Source of the DNA: M50B91 sp964526665
Lineage (GTDB): Bacteria; Patescibacteriota; Gracilibacteria; UBA4473
Direction of reading: 5' to 3'
Assembly (NCBI GenBank): GCA_964526665.1
Contig: CAZGJL010000016.1
Coordinates: 1-19,564, forward strand
Length of the DNA: 19,564 nt
A program made the position numbers and the translations under genes. This document shows positions 1-7,673 of this stretch, in pieces. The notes below the pieces were generated by a model. The model searched no databases, was not told the origin of the DNA, and saw only the letters and a list, made by a program, of their open reading frames with translations. Every line of letters starts with the position of its first letter. Within the stretch, counting starts at the first letter, position 1.

Positions 1-2125
1 GAAGTAAAAATGTAAAACAAGATCCTTTGTCTTTTTCACTTTTCACAGATATTTCTCCTCCGAGTTTTCCAACTAATAACTTCACAATATTGAGCCCCAA
101 TCCGGTACCAGAACAGATCACTTTTCCTGAATGTTTTGTACGATGAAATTTTTTAAAAATCATTTCCTGATCCTCTTTCGGAATACCAATCCCTGTATCA
201 GTAACCGATATTTTTACACATTTCGTCTGTTGATTACATCGTTCAATTCGAAGAGTAATCTTTCCTCCTGCTGGCGTAAATTTCACCGAATTTCCAATAA
301 GATTGTGTAATATCCGTCGCAACTGAAAAGAATCATTCCATATAGTTGTTGTTAAATTATATGGATTATCAAATTCAAAACTCAGGTCTTTTTGCTGACA
401 GATAATTTCAAACTCCTGCTTCATCTCTTCCAACACTTGAGGGAAAAAAATATCGGAACACTTAAATTCCATTTTGTTTGCTGTAAGTATATTAATATCC
501 AACATTTGATTTACAAAATTCGTTAGATCCTTTGAACTTTTAGAAATGTTTCCCAAAAATGTTTTTTGTTTTTCATTCAAATCATCAAATCCGTCAGACA
601 ATAATAAGTCCGCAAACCCACTTATGACGGTCATTGGTGTTCGTAATTCGTGAGAAGCAATAGCGAGAAAGGTGTCTTTTGACTCATCTAACATCTGTAG
701 TTTTTCATTCAACTCTTTTAATTCTTTGTTCTTTCGATGTAATGATTCGGTCTTTTTTTCTACTTCTCTTTTCAAAAAATCACTATATAAAATCCCCACC
801 ATTCTTAATTCAAGAAAATGTTTAAATTCCTCCAAAATCAGAACTTCTTCAGTTGAATAAAGATCATGAAATTTTTTATTTCCTAAAACAAGAAATCCTA
901 AAATAACCTTGGGAGAGCGAAACAATGGAATGCATATTCCTCCTAATGAGGTAAGATCTCTTGGTCTATTTTTAGGAATAATTCTTCTGTTCTTTGACAA
1001 AAATGGACGTTCATTATTCACAAGGATTTCTGGATTTTTTTCAAAATAATGCACAAAACTCGCATATTTTTTCTGATTTTTTTTGTCCAAAGGAATAATA
1101 TTCACTGACTCAATATATACTGATTGGAAAAGGTCTTTGAGAGCAGTATTGAACTCTTCTACTGTTGTATATAACGTCGATTGTTTCGTAAATTTCTCTA
1201 ATGAATCACGAAAATGCTCAACACTTGTAAGTCCAAAAAATATATGAAAAATATCTGATACAAATCCTCGCAAAATATAAAAATACATAAAAATCGCAAT
1301 AACATACAGCGCTGGCATTAATACGACCTGATATTCCATAAGAAGTGGTGAAAGTTGCATTAATCCCCAAATACCAGTTACAAAAAGTATCGTAAATAAA
1401 ACTGAAAATCCTTGTTTCACAATCCGAGTAATAGTAAATCTCACATCAAGAAATCTATATTTGAGCATGGAATAAAATATCAAAGCAGCTAGGACTCCCC
1501 CAAATAAAATCGCTTCTCTTTGTAAAACATAAATATTAAAGCGTGGTAAAATTGGATATACAATAGCTAAAAGCAATGCATAACTAATGCCTCCAATAGA
1601 AACTAACTGCGTTTTTTTACGTTGAACAGATTCTACTGAGAGAATTTTTTTTACAAAAAACACTACAGATGTAATCAGATAAGAGAGACTTAATATGAGA
1701 TAATATCCATGCAAATCCCCATGCAAATCCTCAATTCCACCTTCAATTAAAATTTCTTTTTCATAAATTAAATCCGTAAAAGATATTATCACCACCAAGC
1801 AAGTTAAAAAAACAAGCACTCTTCTCGTCCATTTTGGAACCCTAAATGTTACTAATGGATAATAATATGCTAAAGCAATCAAAGCGTGACCCAATATAAT
1901 AGCCGAAGCAAAAGTCCCTCTAATAAACCATACTGTGTAATTCGAATTTGTTTCAGCAAAATAATAACCAAAATACATACAAAGAAGAAATCCTATAACT
2001 GAAAAAAAGAAAAAACTAAGAGTCTGTTTTATATATAATTTTGGATTATACAAGAGCACTAAATAGGAAATAACCAATAAAAGAATTACTGATAATGCAT
2101 ATGAAATCGTTAAAATTAAATTCAT
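1..2125 (-). CDS. Multi-TM sensor histidine kinase (C-terminus cut by window edge)
   Basis: Membrane sensor kinase predicted to autophosphorylate on His and pass phosphate to a response regulator not seen here. I read it by hand from the minus strand; 708 codons are in frame and no stop is reached before the window edge. Residues ~1-285 hold about eight hydrophobic helices, ending in a YRFLDVRF-type motif typical of the HisKA_7TM N-terminal region. Residues ~300-450 look like a GAF-type sensor, followed by a charged coiled coil. The H-box ASHELRTP places the phosphoacceptor at His492 (codon at 650-652). The ATPase domain shows the N-box HNLIGNSVKFTP, the G1 box DTGIGIP and the G2 box GTGLGLNIV, so the catalytic core looks intact. 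The ATG overlaps the upstream gene's stop as ATGA, which suggests translational coupling and fixes the start. The ligand is unknown. Confidence 0.9.
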   Translation of the reverse strand, partial: MNLILTISYALSVILLLVISYLVLLYNPKLYIKQTLSFFFFSVIGFLLCMYFGYYFAETNSNYTVWFIRGTFASAIILGHALIALAYYYPLVTFRVPKWTRRVLVFLTCLVVIISFTDLIYEKEILIEGGIEDLHGDLHGYYLILSLSYLITSVVFFVKKILSVESVQRKKTQLVSIGGISYALLLAIVYPILPRFNIYVLQREAILFGGVLAALIFYSMLKYRFLDVRFTITRIVKQGFSVLFTILFVTGIWGLMQLSPLLMEYQVVLMPALYVIAIFMYFYILRGFVSDIFHIFFGLTSVEHFRDSLEKFTKQSTLYTTVEEFNTALKDLFQSVYIESVNIIPLDKKNQKKYASFVHYFEKNPEILVNNERPFLSKNRRIIPKNRPRDLTSLGGICIPLFRSPKVILGFLVLGNKKFHDLYSTEEVLILEEFKHFLELRMVGILYSDFLKREVEKKTESLHRKNKELKELNEKLQMLDESKDTFLAIASHELRTPMTVISGFADLLLSDGFDDLNEKQKTFLGNISKSSKDLTNFVNQMLDINILTANKMEFKCSDIFFPQVLEEMKQEFEIICQQKDLSFEFDNPYNLTTTIWNDSFQLRRILHNLIGNSVKFTPAGGKITLRIERCNQQTKCVKISVTDTGIGIPKEDQEMIFKKFHRTKHSGKVICSGTGLGLNIVKLLVGKLGGEISVKSEKDKGSCFTFLL

Positions 2126-3051
2126 TTTATGGTGTTTAAATAATGACGTTTCACCCTGTCCAATTCGCCAATCATAAATCTATATTCTTTGGGAAATACA
2201 TCTTCTACCTCACGATATCCTCGTCGTCTTAATAAGGAATGAATTATTGAACCAGAAATAACTTGCGCCACAACAGGAAGATCTGTTTTGGGAAGAGGGT
2301 CTAAGAACTTTCGCACAAGAAGATTTACATTTCCAAGCACTTCCGGATTTAACATTATACAATTCCAACAACACACCTCTGTTTGGGCATCTATTTCTCT
2401 TTCAGTTGTGTTAATTTTTTCAAGGGCTTTTCCTACATCAAACTTCTGTTCTTTTTTCTGATCCTCTTCTTTCATGTAATTATATGGATGTCCCCACTCT
2501 TTTTCGATGACATTCTCGAGTGAATCATAATATCCAAATGTCATTCCCTTAATTTCATTTGTTTCTTCTGAAAGAATAAGGACTATTCTTCCTTCTTGTT
2601 GAAACTTTTGTTCTAATTTTCGTAGTGTCATATCCCCATCATGAAAAAAATTCATTTGCTTATTACAATCAGGGCAAGATGGTAAATTTTCATTATTATC
2701 GAGTTGATCTAGTGGAACATACTTTCCCTGAGTCTCAAATACTTCGGAAGCAAAAATCGAAACATCACAATCTGTACACACTACGTATTCTGGAAATGCA
2801 TTATTAAATGTATATCGAAAAAAATCAGATATCTCTTGTAATAATTCTGGCGTCAACTCTGGAGAATTGGACACAATCATCTCAACTCTATATTGATCTT
2901 GCTCTCCATTTTCTATTCCCTTTGCGAGAGCCATTACTGTTTGCGCCTTTATCCCTGTCTCAATTTTTTCTTTTTCAAAAACCATAACTCCTTCTTTCTC
3001 TGAGGAAGAACTTTTATGATTTTGTCCCCGAATTTTTTCTGACATACTCAT
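2122..3051 (-). CDS. GNAT-like acyltransferase with zinc-ribbon-like insertion (putative)
   Basis: A 309-residue protein I recognise only by fold hints. A CTDC pair near residue 93 and a CPDC pair near residue 126 could form one zinc ribbon; a later CCWNC is a further Cys cluster. The stretch with GRIVLILSEETNEIKGMTFGY (split as GRIVLILSEE and IKGMTFGYY) resembles the strand-turn-strand core of GNAT acetyltransferases. The C-terminal LLRRRGYREVED resembles the RxGF element after the GNAT acyl-CoA region. A clear Q/RxxGxG/A acyl-CoA loop is not obvious, so acyltransferase activity is inferred. The ATG shares one base with the TAA of the upstream decarboxylase-like gene (TAATG), and the stop overlaps the histidine kinase start (ATGA), so it is the middle gene of an operon. 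A plausible role is acylation of an amine made by the decarboxylase. A second in-frame Met lies two codons downstream. Confidence 0.5.
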   Translation of the reverse strand: MSMSEKIRGQNHKSSSSEKEGVMVFEKEKIETGIKAQTVMALAKGIENGEQDQYRVEMIVSNSPELTPELLQEISDFFRYTFNNAFPEYVVCTDCDVSIFASEVFETQGKYVPLDQLDNNENLPSCPDCNKQMNFFHDGDMTLRKLEQKFQQEGRIVLILSEETNEIKGMTFGYYDSLENVIEKEWGHPYNYMKEEDQKKEQKFDVGKALEKINTTEREIDAQTEVCCWNCIMLNPEVLGNVNLLVRKFLDPLPKTDLPVVAQVISGSIIHSLLRRRGYREVEDVFPKEYRFMIGELDRVKRHYLNTIK

Positions 3052-4280
3052 TATAAATTATACAAAACGTATCTATGAGATGGATAACTATTAAATTCTG
3101 TTACCTTTGAAGATAAGGCCCCCGCATTCGGAACATGAAGATAATCATCAGACGTAAGTCCTCCCACCAACAACTGTGACGGAATCCTGTCCCCCGAATC
3201 ACACGTCCTCCCCTTCAAAAAATAATCTCGTTTCTCACCGAGAATCTCTTTGCCGGTCTTATCAATCCCCTTCATGTGATACGTCCAATCCTGAATCACC
3301 AAATCACTAAATGAAGTATAAATACCATCATCAATAACGAGTCTGTCCTCGCCTTTTTCCGCATACGTATTGATAATAGAAATCCCCAAGTCAACCGACG
3401 AGGCAACCATGCTTCTTCCGGGTTCAATAATAATTTTGGCGTCCTCAGAATCCAGAAGTATCTGATCTATCTTGTTGTGAAAGATCTGGGTCATCTCTTG
3501 TAAATATTTTTGTAATAGTACTTGGTTTTCTATAAATGAATTCTCCTGTAATACAGGAATCCCTCCACCAATATTTACGGTAGAAACACTCATTCTCATG
3601 GATTGAATGAGCTCTAATAATTGAATAAAATTCTTTCTATAACTCTGCATATCTAATACCTGAGACCCCACATTCATAGAAATCCCTGGGGTAGCGCCCG
3701 CCTCCACAATCTGACGGAAGAGGGCCGGTGCCTCTGAAAATAATGCTCCAAATCCCTCAGATAAATTAATCATCGCTCCCTCTGGATTGAGTGTCTTCAT
3801 TCTTACGGCAATCTCTGGTGATATTTTCCCTTCACAAACCGAAAGGATTTTTTCCACTTCTACTCGTAAATATGCCGTAAAATGTCCTACATTATATGAC
3901 AGGGCTTGCTGTATTTCTTTTCGTTTTTTATTCGGATTATTAAAAAATATTTCCGCTTCTCCGTTCGCGTCACGCACTTTCACTATCTCTCCTACAGACG
4001 CACAATCAAACGCATTTATCCCTGATTCTGTCAGAATTCTCAAAACCTCTGGATGCGGGTTTGCTTTGATTGCATAGGCTATCCGAGAACGGGTGTCCCC
4101 TGGAAGAAACTGTTCTTGAAACGTTTGTGCTGTTTCTTTTAACCTTCCTTCATTGAGAAAATAAAACGATTCTTCCGGATACTGTGAAAAAATATCTTCC
4201 ATAATGGTAGGAAGATCTTTGCCCGGGTGAGTGATTTTATTATCTGATCCTTTCATTAATTTTTCATATACAAAAAACAT
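3051..4280 (-). CDS. PLP-dependent ornithine/lysine/diaminopimelate decarboxylase-like protein (fold type III)
   Basis: 409 residues, the usual length of the ODC/DapDC family, which decarboxylates basic amino acids to amines. Visible motifs: AIKANPHP with the Schiff-base lysine near residue 90, FDCAS, NIGGGIP (phosphate-binding glycine loop), IIEPGR, DDGIYTSFSDL and GRTCDSGD with the catalytic Cys/Asp of the partner subunit. Two usual active-site positions differ: the ring-stacking His of the HVGS motif is Asn (MNVGSQ), and the Tyr of the C-terminal GAY motif is Leu (NAGALSS). Substrate is therefore uncertain, and activity may be altered. It is the first gene of an operon with the GNAT-like and kinase genes. 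The ATG directly abuts a GGAGG, closer than an optimal Shine-Dalgarno. Family assignment is strong; substrate is not. Confidence 0.88.
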   Translation of the reverse strand: MFFVYEKLMKGSDNKITHPGKDLPTIMEDIFSQYPEESFYFLNEGRLKETAQTFQEQFLPGDTRSRIAYAIKANPHPEVLRILTESGINAFDCASVGEIVKVRDANGEAEIFFNNPNKKRKEIQQALSYNVGHFTAYLRVEVEKILSVCEGKISPEIAVRMKTLNPEGAMINLSEGFGALFSEAPALFRQIVEAGATPGISMNVGSQVLDMQSYRKNFIQLLELIQSMRMSVSTVNIGGGIPVLQENSFIENQVLLQKYLQEMTQIFHNKIDQILLDSEDAKIIIEPGRSMVASSVDLGISIINTYAEKGEDRLVIDDGIYTSFSDLVIQDWTYHMKGIDKTGKEILGEKRDYFLKGRTCDSGDRIPSQLLVGGLTSDDYLHVPNAGALSSKVTEFNSYPSHRYVLYNL

Positions 4281-4326
4281 CCTCCATAAAAGGCTATTCT
4301 CTTGTGAAACATATCTAAAGAGCGTT
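4276..4326 (-). promoter_or_regulatory. Candidate promoter and Shine-Dalgarno of the decarboxylase operon
   Basis: Reading the minus strand, TTGATT is followed 17 nt later by TATGTT, a weak sigma70-like pair about 40 nt before the start. GGAGG lies immediately before the ATG at 4280, one of the few strong Shine-Dalgarno-like strings in the window but unusually close to the start. No better in-frame start lies at normal spacing. The boxes are weak matches. Confidence 0.3.
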
Positions 4327-4365
4327 TTTTAATCAAAATTTAATGTTTGAAGAATGAAAAAGTCC

Positions 4366-4394
4366 TTGACATTTTTTTTCATGTTCGCTAAAAA
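4366..4394 (+). promoter_or_regulatory. Sigma70-like promoter for the small gene at 4403
   Basis: A perfect -35 TTGACA (4366-4371), 17-nt spacer and TAAAAA (4389-4394) lie just before the ATG at 4403. The -10 ends 8 nt from the start codon, so transcription would begin at or next to the ATG and the mRNA would be leaderless or nearly so. Confidence 0.55.
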
Positions 4395-4402
4395 TTCTGA
4401 CG

Positions 4403-4759
4403 ATGAAATTATCAACAAAAACCGGAACTGGAAAGGAAGTAGAAAAAACAGAACCTAATCTATTGAGACATTTGGTAACAAATATGAGCTCAGGAGAAAA
4501 TCTTGAAAACATGTCTACCGAGGAAGCCCTGGCTGTTATGACAAAGTGGAGACTAAATGACTTTGGAGAAATGCCCGAGGAAAAGTTTTTATCCGCCATT
4601 AAAGAGATCACTGTGCGGTTCGGAAACGGCCTTAAAAATAAACCAAAATGGGAAAAAGCTCTGCGTGACATAAATCTTGAAGAAATCGATGCAGGAAAAC
4701 AGCCTCTAGAGATAAACACTTCTGAAGAAGTTAATGGAGTTATTACTTCTATTGGGTAA
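4403..4759 (+). CDS. Hypothetical small charged protein
   Basis: 118 residues, not recognised. It is soluble, rich in Lys and Glu, with no signal peptide or membrane segment. The middle (EEALAVMTKWRLNDFG, then EKFLSAIKEITVRFG) looks helical and amphipathic. A good promoter sits directly upstream and the gene is divergent from the decarboxylase operon. The antisense frame over the same bases (4333-4719, minus) has an unlikely Ser/Phe/Arg-rich composition, so the plus-strand reading is preferred. Confidence 0.6.
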   Translation: MKLSTKTGTGKEVEKTEPNLLRHLVTNMSSGENLENMSTEEALAVMTKWRLNDFGEMPEEKFLSAIKEITVRFGNGLKNKPKWEKALRDINLEEIDAGKQPLEINTSEEVNGVITSIG

Positions 4760-4819
4760 TAGCTTGGACTTATTATTGATCGGGGTAGAACTTTGTGAAC
4801 GAGGTTCGAACTTTTCCTC

Positions 4820-5680
4820 CTACTTGGGATTATTTTTTATTACCTTAATATTTAATTTTTCTCCTTGATTGTGAAATCCCAGCCTAAATTCCTTTATGTT
4901 TTCTGGAATAACATAATGGGTTTTTTGGAAGTGATTATTATTGTAGTACCTTAATAAGCCAATGGATTCGAATACCTCCTGACCTGATTCCACCAAAAGT
5001 TCTTCTTCTCCACCGAATCTTAAATTTTGTAAATCTCTCAATAGCAGCAAAATTATAATAAGTGCTGATGACAGGAGCACGGTAATCGTCATTGAAAAGA
5101 CGTCGTTCGTTTTTAAAGAAAAAAGACAAAACAAAATTATGATAGAAAGCATAGAAAGTAATATCCATTGTCCCCTGTTAACTACTTCTTTTGCGATAGA
5201 AGAAGCAATGTTTCTGCTATCTTCAAGGTCAGTCAAAGTATCAAGAAGTCGCTCATAAGCATGAGGAGCTTTGGGTTTGAGGCTAATTACTTCATCCCAA
5301 ATTTGAAGAAAGCAGGGAAGGGTTCTTTTGTATCCCGTGTCTCCATAAGTGGCGAGCCAGTTATCGTAAGAAATTATGTAATATTTATCCATTAATGATC
5401 TAATTTTTTCAGAAAATTTTTCTCCTTGAACTTGCGCCGTTTTATAAAAACTTAAGAATAATGCATCTTCTTTGCTCACGGCGTTTCTTATTTCATTAAA
5501 TCTTGAGCCAGCTCTCGCGATAAAAAATCCTACTAAAATTGCGAATAAAAAAGTAGTTACCGTTAAAATTAGTTTTATGTCTTCCGCGTTTCCTTGTCCT
5601 TGAACAAAAAAAGCTAAAAAAGAAAATAATAATAAACTAATAATACCTCCCTTTACTGAGTCAATGTATCCGATAGTCAT
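4820..5680 (-). CDS. Four-TM membrane protein, possibly bestrophin-like (DUF4239-like)
   Basis: 286 residues. Two hydrophobic helices lie at ~8-28 and ~35-55, a ~110-residue polar helical stretch follows, then two more helices at ~170-190 and ~195-215 and a polar C-terminal tail. The layout, and a segment resembling GSRFNEIRNAVSKEDALFL followed by a helical region with DKYYIISYDNW, recall DUF4239 (bestrophin-like) proteins. The resemblance is by eye only and the function is unknown. It is convergent with the small gene ending at 4759 and divergent from the synthase gene at 5793. Confidence 0.6.
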   Translation of the reverse strand: MTIGYIDSVKGGIISLLLFSFLAFFVQGQGNAEDIKLILTVTTFLFAILVGFFIARAGSRFNEIRNAVSKEDALFLSFYKTAQVQGEKFSEKIRSLMDKYYIISYDNWLATYGDTGYKRTLPCFLQIWDEVISLKPKAPHAYERLLDTLTDLEDSRNIASSIAKEVVNRGQWILLSMLSIIILFCLFSLKTNDVFSMTITVLLSSALIIILLLLRDLQNLRFGGEEELLVESGQEVFESIGLLRYYNNNHFQKTHYVIPENIKEFRLGFHNQGEKLNIKVIKNNPK

Positions 5681-5755
5681 ATTTTTTATTATTTAAAGAA
5701 AATAGCGTAAAATGTAACTTGCTTATGGTAGCAGAGTCTTAAAAATGATGAAAAT

Positions 5756-5784
5756 TTTACTTGGCAGACCTTATACGATATAAA
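5756..5784 (+). promoter_or_regulatory. Candidate promoter for the carboxyethylornithine synthase-like gene
   Basis: TTTACT (5756-5761), 17-nt spacer, TATAAA (5779-5784); the ATG follows 8 nt later. The -35 is a weak match. The close -10 to ATG distance again implies a leaderless or very short-leader transcript, and no Shine-Dalgarno is seen. Confidence 0.4.
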
Positions 5785-5792
5785 ATAACAAT

Positions 5793-6938
5793 ATGAAACA
5801 ACAATTATTAACCGTAGGCGTGATTGGGAAATCACTAAAAGAAAATGAAAAACGAGTAGCTATTCATCCCGAGCATATAAAACATATTTCCAAAAGATTC
5901 AGGGAACAAATAACTTTTGAAGAAGAATATGGATTAAAATTTGGAATAACTGATAGTACGATAGCTAAGTTGACATCGGGACGAGTTGCTTCCCGGGAAG
6001 AAATTCTAAACAATTTTGATTGTGTAATTATGCCCAAGCCTCTGCCAGAGGATTTGGCTCAAATACACGAAGGTGCAATTGTCTGGGGATGGCCGCATTG
6101 TGTACAGCAAAAAAATATTACTCAAATAGCCATTGAGAGAAAATTAACGCTTATTGCATGGGAAGGAATGTATAAATGGAGTAAATCAGATGATAAAAAT
6201 ATGCATATCTTTTATAAAAATAATGAAATCGCAGGTTATGCAGGTGTGGATCATGCATTAAGTCTTATCGGTGTTATTGGAAATTATGGGAAACCACGAA
6301 AAGCTGCAATACTTAGCTTTGGTTCTGTGAGCAGAGGAGCTGTATATGCGTTGCAAGGTCAGGGTGTCACAAGTATTATTGTCTATACTCATCGATTGCC
6401 AACGGATGTGGCTGAACAATTGCCGGGTGTGATATTTAAACAAATGAAAAGTGACGATTTCGGGAATGTACTTTCTGTAGAACCCGATGGAAGTACTCAT
6501 CTATTATCCGATGCGTTATCTGATGCGCAAATTATTGTTAATGGTACATTGCAAGATATTGAACATCCTTTAATGTTTATTCCAAAAGGACAGTCAAAAA
6601 AATTGAAGAAGGGAACTCTTATTATTGATATAAGCTGTGATGAAGGAATGGGCTTTTGGTGTGCAAAACCCACAACATTTGAAGATCCGCTACTTACTAT
6701 TGATGGCATCTATTATTATGCGGTTGACCATAGTCCAAGCTATTATTGGGATGCTGCTTCGTGGGAGATTTCTGAAGCATTATTACCCTTTTTACCCATT
6801 ATAATAAAAGGAGAGAAAGTTTGGAAGAAGGACAAAACTATTTCAAAGGCAATAGAAATACATAACGGAATAATTAAAAATCAGAAAATCATTTCATTCC
6901 AGAAACGCGAAAAAACATATCCATACAAGTTACTTTAG
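5793..6938 (+). CDS. N5-(carboxyethyl)ornithine synthase-like, alanine dehydrogenase superfamily
   Basis: 381 residues. The best family match by eye is N5-(L-1-carboxyethyl)-L-ornithine synthase, which reductively condenses pyruvate with the ornithine side-chain amine using NADPH. Motifs in order: ENEKRVAIHPEH (substrate Arg), MPKPLPEDL (Lys), WGWPHCVQ (His), LTLIAWEGMYKW, NNEIAGYAGVDHALSLIG, the nucleotide loop LSFGSVSRGAVYAL and DISCDEGMGF with the catalytic-type Asp. The signature WGWPHCVQ plus IAWE separates this group from plain alanine dehydrogenase. Length is full and no key residue appears lost. It stands alone with its own promoter, about 1.5 kb from the ODC-like gene, so a shared ornithine link is possible but unproven. 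Saccharopine or alanine dehydrogenase is less likely. Confidence 0.82.
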   Translation: MKQQLLTVGVIGKSLKENEKRVAIHPEHIKHISKRFREQITFEEEYGLKFGITDSTIAKLTSGRVASREEILNNFDCVIMPKPLPEDLAQIHEGAIVWGWPHCVQQKNITQIAIERKLTLIAWEGMYKWSKSDDKNMHIFYKNNEIAGYAGVDHALSLIGVIGNYGKPRKAAILSFGSVSRGAVYALQGQGVTSIIVYTHRLPTDVAEQLPGVIFKQMKSDDFGNVLSVEPDGSTHLLSDALSDAQIIVNGTLQDIEHPLMFIPKGQSKKLKKGTLIIDISCDEGMGFWCAKPTTFEDPLLTIDGIYYYAVDHSPSYYWDAASWEISEALLPFLPIIIKGEKVWKKDKTISKAIEIHNGIIKNQKIISFQKREKTYPYKLL

Positions 6939-6957
6939 TTGATAGTAGCAGGGCATA

Positions 6958-6980
6958 GTGAACGAAGTTAGAACTTTTTT
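6958..6980 (+). terminator. Possible weak terminator or T-run after the synthase gene
   Basis: A short imperfect sequence ending in seven T lies 20 nt after the stop. A convincing stem is not visible. The bases nearly repeat those at 4795-4815, also just downstream of a plus-strand gene. Confidence 0.25.
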
Positions 6981-7037
6981 TAGCACGATCTGGATCAGCT
7001 TCATAAATCCTGAATTCACATACATATTTGTTCTGTT

Positions 7038-7397
7038 TTAACTCAAATCAAACTTGTCCCATGGATCATTAAAATTATGAAGTTTAGCACCTTTGTTATA
7101 GGCACTAAATTCAAATTTTGGAACATCTAGTGGTTCAAAAAGTTGTTCTTCATAATCGTGGTATCCAAAAGTTTCTTTTGCTTCCAATTTTATAAATGGC
7201 AACGATATATTTGGTGGACTCATTACCGTTTCCAATGTACGAGCAATAAGCTCATTATTGACTCCTGTTTCCTCATTTTTGTCTTGAGATTTAATCGTAT
7301 ATCCATTGCTCTCTAGTTTTTGGATAAACATTTTGTGATTATCTTTTTTTGCTGAACTTTGTGTCGCTCCGATTTCAAAAAAATCTTTTTGAGACAT
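7038..7397 (-). CDS. Hypothetical small protein
   Basis: 119 residues, not recognised. Soluble, with a Lys/Glu-rich N-terminal half and an aromatic, acidic C-terminal half (YHDYEEQLFEPLDVPKFEF). No signal or TM segment. A well-formed promoter ends 6 nt before the ATG, which supports a real gene. It lies downstream of tRNA-Trp on the same strand and is convergent with the synthase gene. Confidence 0.55.
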   Translation of the reverse strand: MSQKDFFEIGATQSSAKKDNHKMFIQKLESNGYTIKSQDKNEETGVNNELIARTLETVMSPPNISLPFIKLEAKETFGYHDYEEQLFEPLDVPKFEFSAYNKGAKLHNFNDPWDKFDLS

Positions 7398-7403
7398 GAA
7401 TTT

Positions 7404-7431
7404 ATTGTTTAAGTTATTTTTATTATGACAA
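7404..7431 (-). promoter_or_regulatory. Promoter for the 119-residue protein
   Basis: On the minus strand: TTGTCA (7431-7426), 16-nt spacer, AACAAT (7409-7404), then 6 nt and the ATG. A leaderless transcript is predicted. Confidence 0.5.
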
Positions 7432-7511
7432 TTTTTTCAAAAAATAGTATCCCTTAGTAGGAACACTCTTTTTTTCGGAAGAAATTGGAAGAGATGGATT
7501 CGCTTTTTTTT

Positions 7512-7585
7512 TGGCAGGCGCGGCAGGAATCGAACCCACGCTAAGGGCTTTGGAGACCCCTGTACTACCATTATACGACGCGCCT
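7512..7585 (-). tRNA. tRNA-Trp (anticodon CCA), 3' CCA encoded
   Basis: Reads as a complete cloverleaf on the minus strand. The acceptor stem AGGCGCG pairs with CGCGCCT, the D stem GTAT with GTAC, the anticodon stem GGGGT with GCCCT around loop CTCCAAA (anticodon CCA), and the T stem GTGGG with CCTGC around TTCGATT. The discriminator is G, followed by genomically encoded CCA (7514-7512). Reads UGG, consistent with UGA remaining a stop in this genome. Confidence 0.96.
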
Positions 7586-7645
7586 GCATCGCTCGAAGAA
7601 TTTCCCCACTTCATTTCACAGAACAAAGTTCCAAACAGCAGCCGG

Positions 7646-7673
7646 ATTGTACGGACTTCTAAATGAAAATCAA
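7646..7673 (-). promoter_or_regulatory. Promoter upstream of tRNA-Trp
   Basis: Minus strand TTGATT (7673-7668), 16-nt spacer, TACAAT (7651-7646). Transcription would start ~50 nt before the mature tRNA 5' end, leaving a leader for RNase P to remove. The -35 box overlaps the last codons of the upstream membrane-protein gene. Confidence 0.5.

Noticed and set aside
4333..4719. Minus-strand 128-residue open frame
   Set aside because: Antisense to the 118-residue plus-strand gene, which has a TTGACA promoter and a more protein-like composition.
7423..7626. 67-residue open frame on the minus strand
   Set aside because: It runs through the tRNA-Trp gene, so it is a chance frame.
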